A stretch of DNA of 53,855 nucleotides from Methanomassiliicoccus sp. UBA345 (GCA_002504525.1 DATD01000009.1:129656-183510), one strand, 5' to 3'. Shown: positions 42,628-50,801, numbered from the stretch's first letter. Notes: generated by a model from the letters alone, not told the origin. Numbers and translations: made by a program.

Positions 42628-43485
42628 ATGTTAGTCATCGGTGGAACCTCTTCAAGGATGCTCGCGCAGGACCTGGCTCAAGAACTTGGGACGAAGTTCA
42701 TACAGGCCAATGTGGTCCGCTTCCCTGACGGGGAATGCTATGTGCGCATCGAGGAGGACGAGCTCGATGACGAGGTGATCATCGTCCAGAACACCCATCC
42801 CGACACCAGCCTGGTGGAGATGCTGCTGCTGCAGGACGCCGCTGCTGGCATGGGCGCCAGGAAGATCACCACCGTGGTGCCGTACTTCGGCTACGCCCGG
42901 CAGGACGAGCGGTTCAAGACGGGAGAGGCGCTAAGCGCCAAGGTCATGATCAGGGCATTGGAACTTTCCTCCAAGCACTTGGTCACCATCGACGTGCACA
43001 AGCCCATCATCCTGGACTGGTTCAAGGGGCAGACGAACAACGTCCACGCCGCGCCATGTGTGGGGAGGTTCTTCGACGGCCACGGCATCGACCTGGTGCT
43101 CGCTCCCGACGAAGGAGCGATGCAGCGCGCCAGCGAGGTCGCCAGGGTCATCGGCGCGGACGTCGATCATCTCGAGAAGACCAGGCTGTCCGGCGAGGTT
43201 GTGAGGATGGCGCCCAAGAACGTCGACGCCAAGGACAAGAACGCCCTCATAGTCGACGACATCATCTCCACCGGTGGCACCATCGAGGCGGCGGCCAACC
43301 AGCTCAAGATCCTAGGGGCGAAGAGCGTCACTGCGGTGTGCACGCACGGCCTGTTCACGAAGAACGCGCTGGACCGGCTGAGGAAGTGCTGCAACGCCGT
43401 GTACTCGACCAACACCATCGAGAACGAGGTGTCGGTGATATCGGTGGCGCCGCAGATCGCCCGCGTGCTGCGCGGCCAGATATGA
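42628..43485 (+). CDS. prs: Ribose-phosphate pyrophosphokinase
   Basis: 285 residues, the size of archaeal PRPP synthases. It makes PRPP from ribose 5-phosphate and ATP. Seen: VPYFGYARQDERFKTGEALS (ATP loop), DVHKP, LAPDEGAMQRASEVA, and VDDIISTGGTIEAAA (PRPP loop). The frame opens at 42574, but CTTAAAAAACG at 42598-42608 would place the transcript start at about 42628 and the family N-terminus (MLVIGGTSSRM) begins there. PRPP feeds the purine genes elsewhere in the window. Confidence 0.94.
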   Translation: MLVIGGTSSRMLAQDLAQELGTKFIQANVVRFPDGECYVRIEEDELDDEVIIVQNTHPDTSLVEMLLLQDAAAGMGARKITTVVPYFGYARQDERFKTGEALSAKVMIRALELSSKHLVTIDVHKPIILDWFKGQTNNVHAAPCVGRFFDGHGIDLVLAPDEGAMQRASEVARVIGADVDHLEKTRLSGEVVRMAPKNVDAKDKNALIVDDIISTGGTIEAAANQLKILGAKSVTAVCTHGLFTKNALDRLRKCCNAVYSTNTIENEVSVISVAPQIARVLRGQI

Positions 43486-43528
43486 ATAGCTGAGGAGCGA
43501 TAACGGTTCATCCTCCACGGTGGTATGC

Positions 43529-44926
43529 ATGAAGAAGGAAGAGAATTTCAGCGAATGGTACAACGACCTGGTCGAACTGGCCGGCCTTACCGACAAGCGC
43601 TATCCGATCAAGGGCATGAACGTCTGGCCCGCCTACGGCTGGAAGGTCATGCGCCACATCGACACGTTCATACGGCAGGAGCTGGACGACACCAGCCACG
43701 ACGAGGTGTGCTTCCCCCTGCTGATCCCGGAGACGGAGTTCAAGAAGGAAAAGGATCACATCAAAGGCTTCGACGCCGAGGTGTACTGGGTCACCCACGC
43801 CGGCCTTAACGAACTGGACGTGCGTCTGCTGCTGCGGCCCACGTCGGAGACCGCGATGTATCCCATGTTCTCCATCTGGGTGCGCTCTCACGGCGACCTG
43901 CCGCTGAAGACCTACCAGATCGTCAACACCTTCAGGTACGAGACGAAGCAGACCAGGGCATTCATCCGCGTCAGGGAGATCCACTTCTTCGAGTCGCATA
44001 CCTGCCACGAGGACGAGGCCGACGCGCAGCGCCAGGTGGAGGAGGACTTCGTCATCCTCGAGGCGCTGATGAAGCGCCTCGCGCTGCCTTACCTCCTGCT
44101 TCGCCGCACCGAGTGGGACAAGTTCCCCGGCGCCCACTACACGGTCGGAATCGATACGTACATGCCGTCGGGGCGCAGCCTGCAGCTCGGCTCCATACAT
44201 CACTACAGGGAGAACTTCTCCCGGCCGTTCGACATCAAGTACGAGGACGAGGACGGGAACCAGAGGTACGTTCACCAGACCACATTCGGGATGAGCGAGC
44301 GGCTGCTGGGAGCCGTGGTCGGTGTGCATGGCGACGACAAGGGGCTGGTGCTCCCGCCAGACATCGCGCCGGTGCAAGCGGTCATCATACCGATCATCGC
44401 GAAGGGCAACCTGGAGGAGATCACCGCGAACGCGCGTCAGCTGCGCGATGAGCTCAAGGCGACCGGCATCAGAGTGCAGGTGGACGAGAGCGACGAGCGG
44501 CCGGGGGCAAAGTTCTACAAGTGGGAGCTGAAGGGCGTCCCGCTGCGCCTGGAGCTCGGAGGCAGGGACATCGCCAACGGAGTGGTGTCGTACGCCCGCC
44601 GGGACACCGGAGAGAAGGGCACGGTGCTGCGAAACAGCGTGGCCGTGGATGTCGAGGCGCTCTTGCTGAAGATCGCGAAGGACATGCGGGACAAGGCGCA
44701 GCAGCGCATGGACGCGTCGATCACGACCATCGATTCGCTGGACAACATCCCGGAGAAGTGGCTGCGGTTCGGCTGGTGCGGCTCGGAGGAGTGCGGCAAG
44801 AAGATCGAGGAGACGGCCGACATCAAGATCCTCGGATCGCCGTACGCCAAGGAGGAGTACCACGGCAAGTGCCTCGCCTGCGGCAAGGAGGCCGACACCG
44901 TGGTCTACGCCGCCCGCGCGATGTAA
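43529..44926 (+). CDS. proS: Prolyl-tRNA synthetase (archaeal/eukaryotic type)
   Basis: 465 residues. Class II motifs: motif 2 region TFRYETKQTRAFIRVREIHF, motif 3 near GMSERLLGAVVGVHGDDKGL. LLRPTSETAMYPMFS is the substrate site. The anticodon domain is followed by a C-terminal zinc-type tail with WCGSEECG and KCLACGKEAD ending in Tyr near the end (VVYAARAM), as in archaeal ProRS. Start ATG 43529; GTG 43520 is an alternative. It ends 9 bp before the RNase III remnant on the other strand. Confidence 0.96.
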   Translation: MKKEENFSEWYNDLVELAGLTDKRYPIKGMNVWPAYGWKVMRHIDTFIRQELDDTSHDEVCFPLLIPETEFKKEKDHIKGFDAEVYWVTHAGLNELDVRLLLRPTSETAMYPMFSIWVRSHGDLPLKTYQIVNTFRYETKQTRAFIRVREIHFFESHTCHEDEADAQRQVEEDFVILEALMKRLALPYLLLRRTEWDKFPGAHYTVGIDTYMPSGRSLQLGSIHHYRENFSRPFDIKYEDEDGNQRYVHQTTFGMSERLLGAVVGVHGDDKGLVLPPDIAPVQAVIIPIIAKGNLEEITANARQLRDELKATGIRVQVDESDERPGAKFYKWELKGVPLRLELGGRDIANGVVSYARRDTGEKGTVLRNSVAVDVEALLLKIAKDMRDKAQQRMDASITTIDSLDNIPEKWLRFGWCGSEECGKKIEETADIKILGSPYAKEEYHGKCLACGKEADTVVYAARAM

Positions 44927-44935
44927 ACCTCTTCC

Positions 44936-45079
44936 TCATTCTTCTTCCAGAAAGAAGCCCATCTGAGTAAGGACGGCTCGCGCGCCCGCCAGGCCGGAGC
45001 CTTGCTCCACGCCGTCGAGATAGACAGCGCCGATGAGCGACTCCACCGCCTCTCCAAGAATGGTGCTCCCGCCGCTCAT
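44936..45079 (-). pseudogene. RNase III domain remnant, 47 codons
   Basis: The minus strand encodes MSGGSTILGEAVESLIGAVY followed by LDG and a helical tail ending FFLEEE. ILGEAVESLIGAVYLDG matches the C-terminal catalytic motif of RNase III domains (ILADAFEALIGAIYLDG in typical members). The Glu of EALIG is kept (Glu13) and the preceding Asp is Glu10 here. The upstream N-terminal half of the domain with its ERLEFLGD signature is absent: sequence before the ATG is AT-rich and non-coding. The remnant begins exactly where base composition changes. It could alternatively be an expressed micro-protein, since AACTAAAAAT lies about 28 nt upstream. Confidence 0.6.
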
Positions 45080-45287
45080 TCAATTCAGCGCATGTGGCAT
45101 TTTTAGTTCTACCATGCCAATGAGATCATCCTGCTGTGATGACCTTTAATATGCATGTGCTCGAAATCATTTTCTTTTCATCGTGTGTTTGGCAATTATC
45201 TGCTGAGGCAAGCTATACCAATCAAAGCACAATAAATGGGAGAAAAGAGCCACACTCAAGGCGTTACCACGTCTATCCAGGCGCGGA
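45080..45287. other. AT-rich spacer after the RNase III remnant
   Basis: About 208 bases of low-GC sequence with frequent stops on all frames and no homology that I recognise. It contains several T-rich tracts (TTTTTAG, TTTTCTTTTC). It marks a composition change from the proS side and may be the edge of an insertion. Confidence 0.5.
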
Positions 45288-45500
45288 TTAATTGAAGGAG
45301 TCCTTCAGACGGGTCAGCGCCAGGCCGAGGACGCCGAAGAGGACCATCACGACCGTCAGGCCATAGATGGGGATGTACTTGGACTCGAAGAAGTTCCAGC
45401 TCCCGTAGGCTATGCCCCATCCTATGTAGAGGGCTATGCCTCCGATGATGAGGAGGATGGACAGAACCTTGATGGCGGTGTTGACAGAGCTGTCAGCCAT
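45288..45500 (-). CDS. Small two-TM membrane protein
   Basis: 70 residues from ATG 45500. MADSSVNTAIKVLSILLIIG, then a first membrane helix to IGWGIAYGSW, a short loop with FFESKYIP and a second helix (YGLTVVMVLFGVLGLAL), ending TRLKDSFN. It is unrecognised, but such small two-helix proteins are frequent in archaeal genomes. CATTTAATAC (about 45524-45533, minus strand) fits a leaderless start at 45500, so the upstream open codons to 45590 are left out. Base composition is closer to the core genome than its surroundings. Confidence 0.7.
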   Translation of the reverse strand: MADSSVNTAIKVLSILLIIGGIALYIGWGIAYGSWNFFESKYIPIYGLTVVMVLFGVLGLALTRLKDSFN

Positions 45501-46052
45501 TAGGGCCGCCAAATGGCATGGGCGTATTAAATGGTTTTCTAAGCACTCGACTTTCTGATGCCGCCCGATCAGCGCTTGCCATCGCCCCATTATATAACGG
45601 GCCGATAAATATGTAATAACAGGCAGTCACACGGGCCGTCCTGATCGTCAGTTCACTCCAGTAAGAGGTTTGAGATGAGCACCAGGTGGGGTGGGCGTTG
45701 TAATACGCAACGCTTGAGAGGAGTGCGTCGGACCCTAAGATGCAACGCAAGGAGTCGGAAGCGAAGTCGAAAATTCGTTATCAAGATATTGAACCGTGAG
45801 AGGTGCCACAGAACCAATGCTCATTCTTCGATTTCGCCAGGGCTGTGAAAAATGTATTGAGCTTCAGTTTCATTGACCTCGAACCATGGAATGCAGGAAG
45901 CCTGAGTTCCAATGTAGATCTCGGCCCCCCGGTGGATATCTACCTATGCAAACAAATTGGGCCGTGCTTGTCAATATTATCGCAAACAATACAATTGAAC
46001 ATAAATTATATATTCTGACACACATTATCTATTCGCGGGAAGCGGAGAAGAA
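45501..46052. other. 552-base region without a confident gene
   Basis: It contains a TATA-like GATAAATATG (45604-45613), a hairpin (GCGTTG 45695-45700 with CAACGC 45708-45713), and an AT-rich promoter block near 46000. A 71-codon frame (45803-46018) has no ribosome binding site, no recognisable motif and poor codon use, so I do not call it. The stretch from 45635 to about 45790 has core-like GC and could encode a structured RNA. Confidence 0.5.
46000..46016 (+). promoter_or_regulatory. Promoter of the secreted six-Cys protein unit
   Basis: ATAAATTATATATTC at about 46000-46014 is the strongest TATA-like block in this part. A transcript starting about 25 nt downstream would carry a leader of about 85 nt, long for this window. 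That leader holds an SD-preceded small ORF before the secreted protein. Confidence 0.5.
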
Positions 46053-46130
46053 ATGTTAAGGGGCGTAGCCATGAAAAGGCGTCGAACATCAGTCGCCGAG
46101 CGTTCTCCCGGTCCCAGGAGATTTGAATGA
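46053..46130 (+). CDS. Arg-rich 25-residue leader ORF overlapping the next start
   Basis: ATG 46053 is preceded by GGAG at 46044-46047 and opens MLRGVAMKRRRTSVAERSPG, with a short end PRRFE. Its stop TGA (46128-46130) overlaps the ATG of the secreted-protein gene as ATGA. The last codons contain the CAGGAGA site used by that gene. This is the arrangement of translationally coupled leader peptides. Basic composition may be accidental. It could act as a regulatory uORF, and no homologue is known to me. Confidence 0.4.
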   Translation: MLRGVAMKRRRTSVAERSPGPRRFE

Positions 46131-46885
46131 AAAGAGTAAGCATCATCGCAACGATACTGACGGCAGGCATGCTGGTCGGACTGACTGCATTGCCGCCTGC
46201 AAGTGCATGGAGCGGCGAATGGTACTCCACGGGATTTAGTCCCAATTATTCGAATGTTGAGCAGGTTTGGAACAAGTACCCCGAAGGGGATACAAGCAAG
46301 ATCACAAGGTACTGCGACCCATACTGCAATGGGGCCCCAGGCCGGATCTGCATGCACTATCAGATTCATACCGATGACGCACCGGCTCATGAGAAAGAGG
46401 TCGCTGGTCTTAGATGTACGATGTGGACAGTACCGTCTATTGCACCAGAAGTCAGCACATTTAGAATATCCATGGCCTGGCATATTAATTGGTATGCTGG
46501 GCTCTCCAGCACCAATAACTATGCGGCTGATCAGGCTACCTTTAGGCTTTCGGTCATCGGTAACGTGGTCGATACATCGGCAAACCCCTGGCATTACGAA
46601 TTGCCGATCTGGAAGGAAGTGGTGATTGCTGAGAAAAAAGTTGGCTATTCGGAGAGCTGGACGTCCGGGAACGTGGAGGGGGACTACATAATAGAGATCG
46701 AATTGCCGCTTGAGCGTGGACATACATACAAATTTGAATCGCAGGTGGTCGCGGATATAAGTGCTAAATCGCCCTATGGCTCATCTGGGCACAACGCATA
46801 TGCTACGGTCGATATTTGTGAGGATGGGGGCGATGGCAGGGTCGGTTGCCTTACAAACATTAGCATCAAGGGGCTGATTCCATAA
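46127..46885 (+). CDS. Secreted six-Cys hypothetical protein
   Basis: 252 residues. A signal peptide (MKRVSIIATILTAGMLVGLT, cleavage likely after Ala27 in PASA-W) leads to a beta-rich mature part with many Trp, Tyr and Ser. Six Cys at 63, 67, 75, 97, 231 and 241 could make three disulfides. The C-terminal half (YIIEIELPLERGHTYKFESQ, ATVDICEDGGDGRVGCLTNI) suggests a beta sandwich. No family is recognised. GGAGA precedes the ATG, so it uses an SD rather than a leaderless start. Low GC compared with neighbours suggests transfer. It may be a toxin-like, adhesive or surface protein; this is speculation from context with an ABC exporter 1 kb downstream. Confidence 0.75.
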   Translation: MKRVSIIATILTAGMLVGLTALPPASAWSGEWYSTGFSPNYSNVEQVWNKYPEGDTSKITRYCDPYCNGAPGRICMHYQIHTDDAPAHEKEVAGLRCTMWTVPSIAPEVSTFRISMAWHINWYAGLSSTNNYAADQATFRLSVIGNVVDTSANPWHYELPIWKEVVIAEKKVGYSESWTSGNVEGDYIIEIELPLERGHTYKFESQVVADISAKSPYGSSGHNAYATVDICEDGGDGRVGCLTNISIKGLIP

Positions 46886-46892
46886 TGCCCCT

Positions 46893-46908
46893 TAAATAAT
46901 TTTTATTT
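46893..46908 (+). promoter_or_regulatory. Promoter of the anchored-protein/ABC operon
   Basis: AATAATTTTTATTTAG at 46893-46908 follows the stop of the secreted protein within 10 bp. It may act both as a T-rich terminator for that gene and as the TATA region for the next, whose ATG is 941-equivalent, about 40 nt on. Confidence 0.4.
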
Positions 46909-46940
46909 AGTAGGATGGTTAAAACGGGCCGGTGAATCCA

Positions 46941-47852
46941 ATGAACAAAAGAAAGATCATGGTGGCATCTGGTATGACCCTGATCCTCCTCATGAGTGCG
47001 ATCGCCGTCTGGGTGATTGACGATAGAGAAGATGATTTCAAAAGTGTCGAGGCCTACGTGGGATCTGACAAATCAAGCTATAGTGAGGGGGAAGAGGTCT
47101 CAATAACATTTCATATGAACAATACGATGAATTACGCATTCAAGATCAGCGGGAGCATCGGGATATTCCGGATACCGGACGAAGTGAATCCTGCCCACCT
47201 GATCAACGATAGTAGGCTCAACAGTGAGGTGATGAGCTACGATAAGAGGCGCAGCGGGCTGCATGGGATCGTGACGTTCGAGGATTATACGCACGATAGT
47301 GATGAATATTCCATCACTTGGAACGGTACGATTCTGGCAGGTAAAGCCATGTTGTTCAACCTCACATCGAACGGCAATATCTACGTGAAAGCACCGTCCG
47401 GGTATTACTTCATTCACCCAATGGATGTGGATTACTATGATCACTCCGAGAGGCACTTTGTCCGCTTTTTCCCGAGTGAAAGATCCATCTTCTACTACGA
47501 CGGCCTCGACTTCAAGGTCAGCTATTACATGGACGAGTCGGCCAGTGCGGATGTCGAATGTAAGATATTTGTCGACAATAAACGCTCGGCAAATGAGACG
47601 CTTGAGTGCCACATCGAGGGGCGCCTATATAGAGATGGAGATGGCGATAAGATATCAGAAGACTTTGTTCTGTTGCCAGGAGCAAATGCCACGTATCGAA
47701 TGTCGTGCAGCATCCCGTTCTCCGATCAAGAAACAGTATCCATGAAGATATTGGTCAAAACAACAAGTGGAAATTATTATTTTAGCTTTTATACATATAA
47801 GGGCATGACCTACAATCTAAAGAGCGAGACCAGTTGGGGGACGAACCTATGA
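46941..47852 (+). CDS. Membrane-anchored extracytoplasmic hypothetical protein
   Basis: 303 residues. A basic N-terminus and one membrane helix (IMVASGMTLILLMSAIAVWV) place the rest outside. The outer part is beta-rich with six N-glycosylation sequons (NNT, NDS, NGT, NLT, NET, NAT) and motifs like YSEGEEVSITFHMNN that resemble Ig-like or CARDB domains. No family is recognised. ATG 46941 is preceded by GGTGA; a GTG at 46932 is an alternative. Its stop overlaps the ABC ATPase start as ATGA, so it is surely translated with the transporter and may be its extracellular partner. Composition is AT-rich. Confidence 0.8.
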   Translation: MNKRKIMVASGMTLILLMSAIAVWVIDDREDDFKSVEAYVGSDKSSYSEGEEVSITFHMNNTMNYAFKISGSIGIFRIPDEVNPAHLINDSRLNSEVMSYDKRRSGLHGIVTFEDYTHDSDEYSITWNGTILAGKAMLFNLTSNGNIYVKAPSGYYFIHPMDVDYYDHSERHFVRFFPSERSIFYYDGLDFKVSYYMDESASADVECKIFVDNKRSANETLECHIEGRLYRDGDGDKISEDFVLLPGANATYRMSCSIPFSDQETVSMKILVKTTSGNYYFSFYTYKGMTYNLKSETSWGTNL

Positions 47853-48754
47853 ACGAAGAGGGTGCAATGGTCATCTCTGTCACCGACGTCTCGAAGACAT
47901 TCGGCGGCCTGATCTCGAAAAAGATACGGGCTCTCGACGGGGTCTCGTTCTCGCTCGAGAGGGGCGAAGTTTGCGGCCTGGTGGGGCCTAACGGCGCTGG
48001 CAAGAGTACACTTATCAGCATCATCATGGGCGCAGAGGCCAGGGACCAAGGGAAGGTAACGGTAAAAAGTGACAAACCCGTTGGCTTTGTCCCTGACAGG
48101 CCCATGTTCTATGAGGACCTCACAGCGATGGAGAACCTGATGTTCTTCGCGCAGTACAACAAGGTCGACGCTCCCATGGAATCATGCACGAAGCTGCTCA
48201 CCGAGTTCGGCCTCGGCGGCCGCGGGGATGAACCGGTCCGCAACTACTCCAAAGGGATGAAACAGAGGCTGGCCATCGCGCGTGCGCTGCTCCACGGCCC
48301 GGACATTCTCGTCATGGATGAGCCGTTCACCGGGCTCGATCCGACGATGGTCATCGAGCTCAGGGACTCGATCAAGCGGCTCAAGGGATCCGGCCTCACC
48401 ATTCTGCTCTCCTCCCATGACCTGCACGAGGTCAATAATATCTGCGACTCCGTCGTGTTCATCAAGGCCGGAAAGGTCGTCAACAAGGAGAGCGTGGCCG
48501 AATGTCACCGGACCATGGACGTTCAGTTCACCATACTGAACCCCACGCCATCGATACTGTCATGCCTGGATGGCTATGCTGTGATCGACAGGTCCGACGA
48601 TGGGCATACCATCGTCGTAAAGATGGAAAAGGACGAGGTGCAGGCGCGGCTGTCCGAGCTTGTAAAGGCGGGAGGCCTTGTCCAAGAGGTCAGGCTGCTC
48701 GAGAGAAGCGTAGAGGACCTTTACTCCGAGCTGATCATGGAGGATGGCCGATGA
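47849..48754 (+). CDS. ABC transporter ATP-binding protein
   Basis: 301 residues. Walker A GPNGAGKST at 46-54, signature NYSKGMKQRLAIARAL (SKGMKQR in place of LSGGQ), Walker B ILVMDEP, and the H-loop LSSHDLHE. It belongs to the ABC-2 export group (CcmA/NosF-like). The last 80 residues form a C-terminal extension. It powers the permease that follows. Start ATG 47849 overlaps the previous stop; its stop overlaps the permease ATG, also as ATGA. Base composition is higher in GC than the two genes before. Confidence 0.94.
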   Translation: MNEEGAMVISVTDVSKTFGGLISKKIRALDGVSFSLERGEVCGLVGPNGAGKSTLISIIMGAEARDQGKVTVKSDKPVGFVPDRPMFYEDLTAMENLMFFAQYNKVDAPMESCTKLLTEFGLGGRGDEPVRNYSKGMKQRLAIARALLHGPDILVMDEPFTGLDPTMVIELRDSIKRLKGSGLTILLSSHDLHEVNNICDSVVFIKAGKVVNKESVAECHRTMDVQFTILNPTPSILSCLDGYAVIDRSDDGHTIVVKMEKDEVQARLSELVKAGGLVQEVRLLERSVEDLYSELIMEDGR

Positions 48755-49662
48755 ACGAACTCTTCGTTCTTATGAAGAAGGACCTCCGGCTCCTCATCTC
48801 CGAATCATACTTCCCCATCGTCATCTTGGCCATCGTAGCGCTCAGCGGGGTCGCTGCGTTCTCCGCCGCCACAGATTACTCGTTTTTCATCCAGGACCCG
48901 CCGATGACCCTGTCGATTGCGGACAAGGAACTGAAGCAACTGATGTGTCTGCTCGACTTCTGGAAGATGGTCATCCCGATCGAGGTGCTCATCTTGCTGA
49001 TGGTCTCTTCTCTCACGCTCTCGATGGAGAAGGAAAATGGAATGCTGCGGTTCATCCTCGCCTACGGGAAGAACCGAAGCCTCATCTTCATCAGCAAGAG
49101 CCTTGTAGTGGCAATGGTAAGCCTTATCGCCGTCCTCATACCCGCCTTGGCATTCCTGCTCGGCATCTACACCATGGGCCAGGAGGTCCTGATCGATGCC
49201 GGCCTCATGCTCGCATCTGCCGCCTTCCCTCTCCTCATCATGCTCAGCGTCTCCATGCTCGGCATCCTCATCTCCTCACTGAGCAAGAAGAGGCATACTG
49301 CGGTCATCATCGCGGTTATGGCGTTCCTAGTCATCACGGGAGCATACACCTCTGCGCTCGAAGGAGGAATGATCGACGCCTCGCTGGAGTATCATCAGGA
49401 GCACATCGATCAGTTCATGACCAACGCTGATGCAAGGATGCTGTTCCCAGAGGACAAGAAGCTGATGTTGCTTCTGAACCCTCTGCTCATGCAGGAAGGT
49501 CTGCTCCATGTGCTCAATCTTACCGGTGGCGAGATGAACCTCGCCTACGTGGAGGCGTTCGCATTCTACGACGAGGCGACCGATGCATCCATAGGCATCA
49601 TCATGGCTTCATCCCTGTTCCTGATGGGGTATGTGTCGTTCATGCGCTATGGGAAGAGGTGA
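48751..49662 (+). CDS. ABC-2 type permease
   Basis: 303 residues with about six membrane helices: FPIVILAIVALSGVAAFSA, VIPIEVLILLMVSSLTLS, VAMVSLIAVLIPALAFLLG, ASAAFPLLIMLSVSMLGIL, TAVIIAVMAFLVITGAYTS and the C-terminal IGIIMASSLFLMGYVSF. A large outer loop lies between helices 5 and 6 (YHQEHIDQFMTNADARMLFP). This is the NosY/ABC-2 pattern. Together with the ATPase it exports an unknown substrate, possibly the secreted six-Cys protein or a partner of the anchored protein. The unit ends here; no processing peptidase is seen. Confidence 0.9.
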   Translation: MNELFVLMKKDLRLLISESYFPIVILAIVALSGVAAFSAATDYSFFIQDPPMTLSIADKELKQLMCLLDFWKMVIPIEVLILLMVSSLTLSMEKENGMLRFILAYGKNRSLIFISKSLVVAMVSLIAVLIPALAFLLGIYTMGQEVLIDAGLMLASAAFPLLIMLSVSMLGILISSLSKKRHTAVIIAVMAFLVITGAYTSALEGGMIDASLEYHQEHIDQFMTNADARMLFPEDKKLMLLLNPLLMQEGLLHVLNLTGGEMNLAYVEAFAFYDEATDASIGIIMASSLFLMGYVSFMRYGKR

Positions 49663-49826
49663 TGCTGCGAACATCGGAATACCGCTCATAGCAACGAAGA
49701 AAAATGGCCAGCCGATCGTATTAGGGGCCGCCATCTCGATGCGAATGGGTTCGGCCCGTTATGCCACGCCCATAGTTCATCGCGACTGTACGAAACCTTT
49801 TCATCAGCTCCCGGCATGTGAGCGTC

Positions 49827-50609
49827 ATGCTCAGCGAGGGCGATCCTGTCTACATTCTCGACGGCAGTGGAAAGAGGTACTGGTTCCGGATTCAGAACGA
49901 CATGATGAAGGTGCCAGGCCTCGGCGTCGTCGACGCCGGCCGGCTGATCGGACGATTGGACGGCTCGGCCGTGAAGGTCGCCGGACGGGATTTCTTCATT
50001 TTCAAGGGCGGCATCATCGAGCAGATGAGCTCGCTTGACCGTGGCCCCCAGATCATCACACCCAAGGACGCGGCGACCATCATTTTCCACCTCGACCTCG
50101 GTGCCGGGGACGTCGTCCTGGAGGCCGGGGTCGGTTCCGGCGCTTTGAGCATCGCACTGCTCCACGCCGTAGCTCCGACCGGACGCGTAATCACCGTCGA
50201 ACTGCGGGAGGAGTTCGCTCAGAAGGCCAGGAAGAACGTCGAACGTTCTGGTCTGGCATCGCTGTGGGACCTCCGCTTCGGCGACATCAAGGAGGTCGAC
50301 GTCTCGACGACAGTAGACGCCGTGGTGCTGGACATGCCGGACCCGTGGCTGGCGCTCAACAACGTAGGCCGCTTCCTACGCCCCGGGGGCCGGTTCGCCG
50401 GCTACGTGCCGAACACCAATCAAGTGGCTGACGTAATGAACGGGCTGCGGGAGAGGGGCTATCAGGAAGTGATCGCGCTGGAGAACATCCAGCGCTCCAT
50501 CGAATCTCATCCGGGGGGCGTGCGACCGTCCTACGAGACCCTGAGCCACACCGGCTACATGATCTTCGGGCGGAAGACCGCCGGGCGCGACGCGGCCGAA
50601 TCGGGATGA
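49827..50609 (+). CDS. trmI: tRNA (adenine-58-N1)-methyltransferase TrmI
   Basis: 260 residues. An N-terminal beta domain ends at GPQIITPKDAATIIF. The SAM site is VLEAGVGSGALSIALLHAV, then VELREEF, and catalytic DMPDPWLA. The end LSHTGYMIFGRK is typical. It makes m1A in the T-loop of tRNA. CTTTTCAT at 49797-49804 stands about 27 nt before ATG 49827, so leaderless; GTG 49818 is an alternative. Confidence 0.93.
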   Translation: MLSEGDPVYILDGSGKRYWFRIQNDMMKVPGLGVVDAGRLIGRLDGSAVKVAGRDFFIFKGGIIEQMSSLDRGPQIITPKDAATIIFHLDLGAGDVVLEAGVGSGALSIALLHAVAPTGRVITVELREEFAQKARKNVERSGLASLWDLRFGDIKEVDVSTTVDAVVLDMPDPWLALNNVGRFLRPGGRFAGYVPNTNQVADVMNGLRERGYQEVIALENIQRSIESHPGGVRPSYETLSHTGYMIFGRKTAGRDAAESG

Positions 50610-50767
50610 ATACGCGAAAGCGTGTCCCCCATTGTGGAACCATGGTCCCTGATGCTTGCCCTGGTGGCGGTGGACTTCATGCTGAGCGGCAAGAGCGATA
50701 AGAATGCTCGCTCGGCACCCCCGTTCGTGCTCGGCATCGGTGCTGAACAACGCAGAAGCTGGGTGCG

Positions 50768-50780
50768 GATAAACAATTAA
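50768..50780 (+). promoter_or_regulatory. Promoter of the purSLQ operon
   Basis: GATAAACAATTAA at 50769-50780 is spaced about 25 nt before the purS ATG, which agrees with leaderless transcription of the operon. Confidence 0.45.
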
Positions 50781-50801
50781 GTAGCGGAGCCCAATTCGGA
50801 C

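Noticed and set aside
43508..44863. 451-codon minus-strand frame under proS
   Set aside because: Leu/Val/Asp-rich antisense shadow of prolyl-tRNA synthetase.
45803..46018. 71-codon frame in the AT-rich gap
   Set aside because: GTG start without SD, no hydrophobic or domain pattern, poor codon bias.
46025..46723. 232-codon minus-strand frame opposite the secreted protein
   Set aside because: The plus strand has SD, signal peptide and cleavage site; the minus frame has none.
50622..50780. 52-codon frame between trmI and purS
   Set aside because: Starts with GTG without SD and its end runs through the purS promoter; may be a decayed remnant but nothing supports expression.
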